Shown here piece by piece: positions 57,904 through 64,000 of a stretch of DNA of 64,000 nucleotides. The notes beneath the pieces were generated by a model, which did no database searches, was not told where the DNA came from, and was given only the letters and a program-made list of their open reading frames with translations. Source of the DNA: Sinomonas atrocyanea (GTDB lineage: Bacteria > Actinomycetota > Actinomycetes > Actinomycetales > Micrococcaceae). Positions within the stretch are counted from its first letter, which is position 1. Every line of letters begins with the position of its first letter. The position numbers and the translations under genes are program-made. The stretch is from the NCBI RefSeq assembly GCF_030812675.1, contig NZ_JAUSTE010000014.1, positions 40,627-104,626 of the forward strand, written 5' to 3'.

Positions 57904-58527
57904 GTGTCGAGCACTCGTGCCCGCCGTCAGACGCGCCTCTCGCGCTCTCTCGGCCTCGCCCTCACCCCCAAGGCCGCCAAGTACATGGAGCGCCGCCCGT
58001 ACGGCCCCGGTGAGCATGGCCGCGCCCGCAAGAAGCAGGACTCGGACTACGCGGTCCGCCTCCGCGAGAAGCAGCGCCTCCGCGCCCAGTACGGCATCCG
58101 CGAGGCGCAGATGACCCGCGCCTTCGAGGAGGCCAAGCGCACCAAGGGCCTCACCGGTGAGAACCTCATCGAGCTCCTCGAGATGCGCCTCGACGCCCTC
58201 GTGCTCCGCGCCGGGTTCGCCCGCACCATCGCCCAGGCCCGCCAGCTGGTCGTGCACCGCCACATCACCGTCGACGGTGCTCGCGTGGACCGCCCGTCCT
58301 TCCGCGTCGCCGAGGGCCAGCTCATCGGCGTGCACCAGCGCTCCGAGACCATGACGCCGTTCCAGGTCGCCGCTGCCGGCGCCCACCGCGACGTCCTGCC
58401 GGCCGTCCCCGGCTACCTCGACGTCAAGCTCGAGTCCCTCCAGGCCCGCCTCGTGCGCCGCCCCAAGCGGACCGAGATCCCGGTGACCTGCGAAGAGCAG
58501 CTCGTCGTCGAGTACTACGCCCGCTGA
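57904..58527 (+). CDS. rpsD: 30S ribosomal protein S4 (uS4)
   Basis: 207 residues. S4 domain features: RARRQTRLSRSLG, LEMRLDALVLRAGFARTIAQARQLVVHRH (S4 RNA-binding domain) and a conserved C-terminus. It lacks the N-terminal zinc cysteines of C+ S4 forms, so it is the C- type. It is outside the main ribosomal protein operons, between rarA and DUF948, which is the actinobacterial order. The GTG follows gaaaggacac. The leader of about 125 nt (candidate -10 taggct near 57771) could carry S4 autoregulation; this is speculation. Two hairpins follow. Confidence 0.95.
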   Translation: MSSTRARRQTRLSRSLGLALTPKAAKYMERRPYGPGEHGRARKKQDSDYAVRLREKQRLRAQYGIREAQMTRAFEEAKRTKGLTGENLIELLEMRLDALVLRAGFARTIAQARQLVVHRHITVDGARVDRPSFRVAEGQLIGVHQRSETMTPFQVAAAGAHRDVLPAVPGYLDVKLESLQARLVRRPKRTEIPVTCEEQLVVEYYAR

Positions 58528-58528
58528 T

Positions 58529-58591
58529 CCGTCCCGCCCCCGGGCGGACGGGCCAGTTCGAGGAGCCCGCGGCGCGCGCCGCGGGCTCCTC
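58529..58591 (+). terminator. Double hairpin terminator after rpsD
   Basis: First hairpin: ccgtcccgccc pairing with gggcggacgg (58529-58551), with one unpaired C. Second, stronger: gaggagcccgcggc and gccgcgggctcctc (58560-58573 and 58578-58591), a perfect 14-bp stem with a gcgc loop. Confidence 0.75.
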
Positions 58592-58648
58592 GCGTGTGTA
58601 AGGTAGCCAGAGGGTGCGCGGGCGAGCCGTGCGCCGGGAGGAGGAACC

Positions 58649-59029
58649 GTGTCCGGAGGGGACATCGCAGGACTCATCGCCGCAGGCGTTTTCGCGGTGC
58701 TCGTGGCCCTGCTGGCCGTGCCGATCCTGAAGCTCGGGCGCGTGCTCGACGAGCTCCGCGCCTCGATCCGCACCCTCGCCGACGGCGCCACCCCCCTCAT
58801 GGACGAGGTGACCATGACCGTCACCACCACCCACGAGCAGCTCAAGAAGGTCGACGGGATCGCCTCCAACGTCTCGGACACCACTGCGAACGTCTCGGCG
58901 CTGTCCTCGCTCGTCGCAGCCACCGTCGGGTCCCCGCTCGTGAAGGTTGCCGCGTTCTCCTACGGCGTCCGGTCGGCCTTCGCCCAGCGGCAGAGGACCC
59001 CCCGCGCCTCCGGCCGCCGCAGCCGCTGA
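58649..59029 (+). CDS. DUF948 membrane-associated protein
   Basis: 126 residues. N-terminal membrane helix (LIAAGVFAVLVALLAVPILKL), then a helical coiled region (LDELRASIRTLADGATPLMDEV, TTTHEQLKKVDGIASNVSDT), which is the DUF948 pattern. It ends in a basic tail. The GTG follows gaggagga. It is the first of a small envelope-associated pair before alaS; function unknown. Confidence 0.88.
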   Translation: MSGGDIAGLIAAGVFAVLVALLAVPILKLGRVLDELRASIRTLADGATPLMDEVTMTVTTTHEQLKKVDGIASNVSDTTANVSALSSLVAATVGSPLVKVAAFSYGVRSAFAQRQRTPRASGRRSR

Positions 59030-59067
59030 CCGGTACCCCCGGCAGCAACCAAGGAAGGGAAACCGTC

Positions 59068-59280
59068 GTGAAGCGCATCGTGTGGCTGTCCGTGGGCGTG
59101 GCGCTCGGCGCCGTCGCCTACCAGAAGATCGCCGCGGCCCGCTCGCTCGCCTCGCCCGGGGGCCTCAACCGGGCCGTCGCCTCGCTCGCCGACAGCGTGG
59201 CGCACTTCGCGGACCAGGTGCGCGCAGGGATGGCGGAGCGCGAAGGGGAGCTGCGCCAGGGCCTCGGCCTGGGGGACTAG
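59068..59280 (+). CDS. Small conserved protein with N-terminal membrane segment
   Basis: 70 residues: an N-terminal hydrophobic segment (RIVWLSVGVALGAVAYQKI) followed by a short amphipathic helix (LADSVAHFADQVRAGMAE). It commonly follows DUF948 genes in Actinobacteria. GTG at 59068 is preceded by aaggaaggga. No enzymatic motif. Confidence 0.8.
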   Translation: MKRIVWLSVGVALGAVAYQKIAAARSLASPGGLNRAVASLADSVAHFADQVRAGMAEREGELRQGLGLGD

Positions 59281-59394
59281 CTCCCGCGCCTAGAATTGAT
59301 GAAGGCATCCGCGCCCACCGGTGCGCGGGTCCGCTGGCCGTCCGGCGCCGCGGCGCGCCGCGTCCACTCGTAGAGAAGGTTGAAGAACACGCCC

Positions 59395-62073
59395 ATGAAG
59401 TCGCACGAGATCACCCGACGCTGGATCGACTACTTCGTCAGCAAGGGGCACACGGCGGTGCCCTCGGCGTCGCTCGTCTCGAGCGACCCCTCCCTGCTGT
59501 TCACGGTGGCCGGCATGGTCCCCTTCATCCCCTACCTCACCGCCCGCGAGGAGCCCCCCTTCCCGCGCGCGACGAGCGTGCAGAAGTGCATCCGGACGGG
59601 GGACATCGAGGAGGTCGGCAAGACCGCCCGCCATGGCACCTTCTTCCAGATGTGCGGCAACTTCTCCTTCGGGGACTACTTCAAGGAGGACGCGATCCGC
59701 TTCGCGTTCGACCTGCTGACGAAGAGCGTCGACGACGGGGGCTACGGCCTGCCCGCCGAGAAGCTGTGGGTCACCGTCTACGAGGACGACGACGAGGCCG
59801 CAAACCTCTGGCTCACGCACACCTCCATCCCGGCCGAGCGCATCCAGCGCATGGGCAAGAGCGACAACTACTGGTCCACCGGCCAGCCCGGTCCCGCGGG
59901 CCCCTGCTCCGAGATCTACTACGACCGTGGCCCCGGCTACGGCGTCGAGGGTGGTCCCGCGGCGGACGACAACCGCTACATCGAGATCTGGAACCTCGTG
60001 TTCATGCAGTACCAGATCGAGAACGTGCGCTCGAAGGTCGACTTCGACATCGTCGGAGAGCTGCCCCAGAAGAACATCGACACCGGCCTCGGCATGGAGC
60101 GCCTCGCGATGATCCTCCAGGGCGTCGAGAACATGTACGAGACCGACCAGGTCCGCCCCGTGATCGACAAGGCGGCCGAGCTCTCGGGCAAGGAGTACAC
60201 CTCCGCCGAGACCGCCGCCGACCCGCACCACACCGACGACGTCCGCATGCGCGTCGTCGCAGACCACGTCCGCAGCGCCCTCATGCTCATCGCCGACGGG
60301 GTCACCCCCTCCAACGAGGGCCGCGGCTACGTGCTCCGCCGCCTCATTCGGCGTGCCGTGCGCGCCATGCGCCTCCTCGGCGTCGACAAGCCCGTGCTTC
60401 CCGAGCTCCTGCCGGCCTCGCGCGACGCCATGAAGGGCGTCTACCCGCAGGTCGAGAAGGACTTCGACCGGATCAGCCGCATCGCCTACGGCGAGGAGAG
60501 GGCCTTCCTGCGCACCATCGCCGCCGGCACTGCGCGCCTCGACGACGCCGTGCGGGCCTCGAAGGCGGCCGGTTCGCCGCTGTCCGGCGAGGAGGCCTTC
60601 GCGCTCCACGACACCTACGGCTTCCCCATCGACCTGACCCTCGAGATGGCTGAGGAGGCCGGGGTCTCCGTCGATGAGACCGCTTTCCGGGCCCTCATGG
60701 AGGACCAGCGCCAGCGCGCCCGCAAGGATGCCAAGGAGAAGAAGTCCGGCCACGCCGACCTCACCCTCTTCCAGGAGCTGCACGCCGCCGGAGACACCGT
60801 CTTCACGGGCTACACCGAGCTCGCAGGCGAGTCCCGGATCCGGGGCCTCGTCTCCGCCGGCTCCCGCGTCGACCGCGCCTCTGCCGGCGAGGAAGTGGAG
60901 ATCGTCCTCGAGGAGACCCCGTTCTACGCCGAGGCCGGCGGCCAGGCCGCCGACCGCGGGCTGATCAGCGCCGACGGCGTGCTCGTCGAGGTGCTCGACG
61001 TCCAGCGCCCGATCAAGGGCCTCTCCGTCCACAAGGGGATCGTGCGCGAGGGCGAGCTGAGCGCCGAGGCCCTCGTGCGCACCGCGGTCGACCGCGAGCG
61101 GCGCCACGGGGCCGAGCAGGCGCACACCGCCACGCACCTCGTCCACGCTGCCCTGCGCCAGATCCTCGGGCCGGAGGCCGTCCAGCGCGGCTCCTTCAAC
61201 AAGGCCGGCTACCTGCGCTTCGACTTCGCCTGGGGCGAGCAGCTCTCCGGCGCGGCCCGGAGCGAGATCGAGGAGGTCGCGAACCTCGCGATCCGGGACA
61301 ACTTCGTGGTCAACACCGCCGAGATGCCCCTCGCCGAGGCGCGGGCCGCCGGAGCCATGGCCCTGTTCGGGGAGAACTACGGCTCGCGCGTGCGCGTCGT
61401 CGAGATCAACGGGCCCTGGTCGATGGAGCTCTGCGGCGGCACGCACGTCGACTCCACCGCGCTCATCGGCAGCCTGACCATGCTGGGCGAGCAGTCCGTC
61501 GGCTCGGGCAACCGCCGCGTCGAGGCGTACGTGGGCCTGGACGCGTTCCGCCACCAGGCCGCCGAGCGGGCCCTCGTCTCCGAGCTCAGCGAGATGTTCA
61601 AGGTGCCCTCGGCGCAGCTCACCGACCGCATCTCCGCGACGCTCGAGAAGCTCAAGACGGCAGAGAAGGAACTCGAGCGGCTCCGCAAGGAGAAGCTGGC
61701 AGCCTCCGCGGCCGCCCTCGTGGGCACCGCCAAGGACGTCGCCGGGGTACGCCTCATCACGCACGACGCCGGGGAGCTCGGTTCCGCGGATGAGCTGCGG
61801 GCGCTCGCGCTGGACCTCCGGGCCCGGCTCGGCTCGGGCGCGGCCGCGGTCGCGGTGGCCGGCATCGCCAAGGGCCGCCCCGCGGTCCTCGTCGCCACCA
61901 ACGAGGAGGCCCGCGCCGCCGGCGTCAGGGCCGGTGCCCTCGTGCGCACGGCCGCCGGGATCCTCGGCGGCGGCGGCGGCGGCAAGGACGATGTGGCCCA
62001 GGGCGGCGGCACCGACCCGTCGAAGATCGTCGACGCGCTGGGGGCGATCGCGGCAGCGGTCGCCCAGCGCTAG
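59395..62073 (+). CDS. alaS: Alanyl-tRNA synthetase
   Basis: 892 residues. Class II core (1-440; HTAVPSASLVSSDPSLLF, RHGTFFQMCGNFSFGDYFK), editing domain with zinc ligands HTATHLVH and CGGTHVDS, and C-terminal DHHA1 (GGGGGGKDDVAQGGG). ATG 59395 matches the family start (MKSHEITRRW); a TTG at 59380 sits closer to the agaagg site. A TAGAAT hexamer at 59291 may be its -10. The downstream gene ruvX lies 12 bp away. Confidence 0.96.
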   Translation: MKSHEITRRWIDYFVSKGHTAVPSASLVSSDPSLLFTVAGMVPFIPYLTAREEPPFPRATSVQKCIRTGDIEEVGKTARHGTFFQMCGNFSFGDYFKEDAIRFAFDLLTKSVDDGGYGLPAEKLWVTVYEDDDEAANLWLTHTSIPAERIQRMGKSDNYWSTGQPGPAGPCSEIYYDRGPGYGVEGGPAADDNRYIEIWNLVFMQYQIENVRSKVDFDIVGELPQKNIDTGLGMERLAMILQGVENMYETDQVRPVIDKAAELSGKEYTSAETAADPHHTDDVRMRVVADHVRSALMLIADGVTPSNEGRGYVLRRLIRRAVRAMRLLGVDKPVLPELLPASRDAMKGVYPQVEKDFDRISRIAYGEERAFLRTIAAGTARLDDAVRASKAAGSPLSGEEAFALHDTYGFPIDLTLEMAEEAGVSVDETAFRALMEDQRQRARKDAKEKKSGHADLTLFQELHAAGDTVFTGYTELAGESRIRGLVSAGSRVDRASAGEEVEIVLEETPFYAEAGGQAADRGLISADGVLVEVLDVQRPIKGLSVHKGIVREGELSAEALVRTAVDRERRHGAEQAHTATHLVHAALRQILGPEAVQRGSFNKAGYLRFDFAWGEQLSGAARSEIEEVANLAIRDNFVVNTAEMPLAEARAAGAMALFGENYGSRVRVVEINGPWSMELCGGTHVDSTALIGSLTMLGEQSVGSGNRRVEAYVGLDAFRHQAAERALVSELSEMFKVPSAQLTDRISATLEKLKTAEKELERLRKEKLAASAAALVGTAKDVAGVRLITHDAGELGSADELRALALDLRARLGSGAAAVAVAGIAKGRPAVLVATNEEARAAGVRAGALVRTAAGILGGGGGGKDDVAQGGGTDPSKIVDALGAIAAAVAQR

Positions 62074-62085
62074 CGGGCGCCGCCT

Positions 62086-62637
62086 ATGACCACCCCCCAT
62101 CGCGAGGAGCGCCCCTTCCCGCGCGGCGTGAGGCTCGCCGCTGACGTGGGCACGGTGCGGGTCGGCGTCGCCGTATGCGATCCCGACGGCATCCTCCCCA
62201 CGCCGCTGAAGACCTTGGCCCGCGACCCGAAGCGCAACAGCGACATCACAGTCCTGGCCAAGGAAGCAGCAGCCCGCGGCGCGGTCGAGGTCTTCGTGGG
62301 CCTGCCGAGGACACTCGCGGGCCGGGAGACCCACTCCGCGGAGCTGGCGAGGGCGTTCGCCCAACGCCTCGCCGTCGCCCTTGACGCGGCCGGCACACCG
62401 TGCGGCGTCTGGCTCGTGGATGAGCGGTTCAGCACCGTCGAGGCCCAGCGCAACCTGCGGGCCGCGGGCATGGACTCTCGCGAGCAACGTAGAGTGGTGG
62501 ACCAGATGGCGGCGGTGGGTATACTCCAGCACGCGCTGGACCTGATCCGTGGCCGCGGCGAGGCCGGCGACCCTGTGGGTGTCCCGGATCCGCGGAATGG
62601 GGAGACCCGCGGCGACGACTCGGATGTGAGAGGCTAG
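62086..62637 (+). CDS. ruvX: Holliday junction resolvase-like RuvX (YqgF)
   Basis: 183 residues, RNase H fold. N-terminal catalytic Asp in RLAADVGTVRVGVAVCDPDG; VFVGLPRTLAGRET; and DERFSTVEAQRNL with C-terminal Asp-x-A (VVDQMAAVGIL). Long C-terminal acidic tail. YqgF acts in 16S rRNA processing or recombination. It is followed after 5 bp by mltG, a standard arrangement. Confidence 0.94.
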   Translation: MTTPHREERPFPRGVRLAADVGTVRVGVAVCDPDGILPTPLKTLARDPKRNSDITVLAKEAAARGAVEVFVGLPRTLAGRETHSAELARAFAQRLAVALDAAGTPCGVWLVDERFSTVEAQRNLRAAGMDSREQRRVVDQMAAVGILQHALDLIRGRGEAGDPVGVPDPRNGETRGDDSDVRG

Positions 62638-62642
62638 CGAGA

Positions 62643-64000
62643 ATGGACCCCCAGGACAACACGACCCCGGCCGTGCCTGACCGGCCCTTGACCCGCCGCG
62701 AGATCCGCGAGCGGGAGCGCGCCCGTCAAGAGGAGCAGCAGCGGCTGCTCGCTCCCCAGCGGCGTGCCGCCTCTCCTCCGCCCTCCGCGTTCCCACGGTC
62801 CGCCTCCGCGCCCGACGGCGCGGCGAAGGCGGCAGATGCCGCCCCGACGACCGGGACCGGCACGGGGTGGGACACCGTGCCCTCCCAGGTCCGCCCGCCC
62901 CAGAACAGCGCCCCGCCCCCGAGCGCGGCCTCCCCAGCCCGGGACGGCGCGACCGCGGACGCCGAGGGTCTCCGCGCCGGCACCCCGCATGGGCGCCGCC
63001 GCGCCCGCTCCTTCGAGACGTCCGACTCGGCCGTCCCCCCGACCTCTGCCACGATGGGCTGGGGCGCCTACCCGCCGTCGTCCGGCTCCCAGGCCCCCGC
63101 GTACTCCCCGCCGTCGGCGATCCCGTCCGCCGAATCAGGCGCGCCCTCGGTCCTGCCCGCACCCGTGCCCGCTGCACGCCCCGCGGCCGCCGCGTCCCCG
63201 GCGCGGCCGCCGGCCGCCGGAACGGCGGCCCCCACGGGCAAGGCCGACCCCGCGGCCACCTCCTACCTGCCCGCCGTCCCCGAGGCCCAGCCCGCCACCC
63301 GGCTCGTGGACCGGGTCCCGGCGCGGTCCGAGGACGCGCCCATCCGCCGCAACGTGTTCCCTGCTGCCGCGCAGGCCTTCACCCGCGGCGCGGCCGGTCC
63401 CGCCGTCCTCGAGCCCGAGGCCGCCCCTGCCCACGCTCCGGCCGGTGACGCCCCCTGGGGGGATTCCGCCCACGGACTGCATGACGACGCCCACGGCGCC
63501 GACTTCCTGGGCGCGGCCGACCACGGCCACCACGCCCTCGCCGAGGACGACCACCCGCTCGACATCTCCCTTCCTCTCGATCCCGGCCACGGGGTCTTCG
63601 GCGAGCCCGTTGCGCCGAGGCCCTCCCGGCGGTCCCGTCGGTTCCGCGTCCTCATCGGGCTCACCCTCGCCCTCGCGCTCTTCGTCGGAGCAGCGCTGAT
63701 CGGGGTCCAGTTCCTCAAGCCGCTCCTGGGCATCGACCAGGTCACGGACTATCCAGGCCCCGGCTCGGGCTCGGTCGTGGTGACCGTCCAGCCCGGATCC
63801 GGTCCGGCCGCCGTGGCCAGCTCCCTCAAGCAGCAGGATGTGATCGCGGACGCGGGGACCTTCCTCAAGGCCTTCGCGGCCGCCGGCGGCGACCTCCACC
63901 CCGGGGACTACACGTTCAAGAAGGAGATGAAGGCCTCGGATGCGGCGGCGATCCTGGCCGGCACGGACAGTGCGAAGGTGGTCTACTTCGCGCTGAGTGC
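62643..64000 (+). CDS. mltG: MltG-family endolytic transglycosylase (partial, runs off the window)
   Basis: 452 codons are visible with no stop. The first 335 or so residues are a disordered cytoplasmic region rich in Pro, Ala and Arg, beginning MDPQDNTTPAVPDRPLTRRE; one membrane segment follows (about 335-357, VLIGLTLALALFVGAALIGV), and then the start of the YceG/MltG extracellular domain (VVVTVQPGSGPAAVASSLKQ, PGDYTFKKEMKASDAAAIL). MltG cleaves nascent peptidoglycan glycan strands at the membrane. The catalytic Glu lies beyond the window. ATG at 62643 follows the ruvX stop closely. Confidence 0.88.
   Translation, partial: MDPQDNTTPAVPDRPLTRREIRERERARQEEQQRLLAPQRRAASPPPSAFPRSASAPDGAAKAADAAPTTGTGTGWDTVPSQVRPPQNSAPPPSAASPARDGATADAEGLRAGTPHGRRRARSFETSDSAVPPTSATMGWGAYPPSSGSQAPAYSPPSAIPSAESGAPSVLPAPVPAARPAAAASPARPPAAGTAAPTGKADPAATSYLPAVPEAQPATRLVDRVPARSEDAPIRRNVFPAAAQAFTRGAAGPAVLEPEAAPAHAPAGDAPWGDSAHGLHDDAHGADFLGAADHGHHALAEDDHPLDISLPLDPGHGVFGEPVAPRPSRRSRRFRVLIGLTLALALFVGAALIGVQFLKPLLGIDQVTDYPGPGSGSVVVTVQPGSGPAAVASSLKQQDVIADAGTFLKAFAAAGGDLHPGDYTFKKEMKASDAAAILAGTDSAKVVYFALS

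Noticed and set aside
59290..63177. 1295-codon minus-strand open frame opposite alaS and ruvX
   Set aside because: Composition is repetitive Val/Leu/Arg/Gly with no domain; alaS on the other strand is clear.

Overview
The window is very GC-rich, uses GTG starts often, and carries mycothiol-linked functions (S-(hydroxymethyl)mycothiol dehydrogenase, mycoredoxin), a class Ib nrdHIEF cluster and actinobacterial gene orders (pdxS/pdxT, yebC-ruvCAB-yajC-secDF-relA, rarA-rpsD-alaS-ruvX-mltG). This points to a chromosome of the Micrococcaceae (Arthrobacter/Sinomonas-like). That assignment is inference from gene content and recognised families; no database search was run.

Layout. 1-4315: nrdHIEF, aerobic ribonucleotide reductase, with two NrdR-box-like repeats upstream and a hairpin terminator. 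4316-13700: an accessory zone holding a TetR/glycosyltransferase pair, a YciI protein, a DUF1326/DUF2182 pair and a DevR-like response regulator, set among at least six decayed genes. These include a nuclease-like protein with an internal deletion, the tail of an ATP-dependent DNA ligase and frameshifted hypothetical genes. 13824-25714: single-gene or two-gene units: nucleotide-binding protein, hemerythrin, aldo/keto reductase, receiver-only regulator, FUSC and MFS transporters, thioesterase plus lipoate-ligase-like pair, isochorismatase, the mycothiol-dependent formaldehyde pair, mycoredoxin and a SRAP peptidase. 25870-30148: thrS-HIT-pgsA-pdxS. 30210-35122: a secreted FG-GAP protein, a frameshifted membrane gene, a broken 2-oxoacid dehydrogenase E2, an acyl carrier protein and a phosphoribosyltransferase-hydrolase fusion. 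35222-40036: M3 peptidase and an asparagine synthetase fused to a CofE-like ligase domain.

40133-64000 is conserved housekeeping: PLP synthesis (pdxT), YebC, Holliday junction processing (RuvC, RuvA, RuvB), Sec export (YajC, SecD, SecF), stringent response (RelA), then DUF349 and cyclophilin genes on the other strand, HisRS, AspRS, RarA, ribosomal S4, two small envelope proteins, AlaRS, RuvX and a partial MltG.

PdxS and PdxT form one enzyme but lie 10 kb apart here, separated by the 30-40 kb accessory insert. The most unusual items are the AsnB-CofE fusion, the E2/ACP/phosphoribosyltransferase-hydrolase neighbourhood with its broken E2, and the concentration of genes broken by one or two indels. 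No rRNA, tRNA, CRISPR array or intact insertion sequence was seen.
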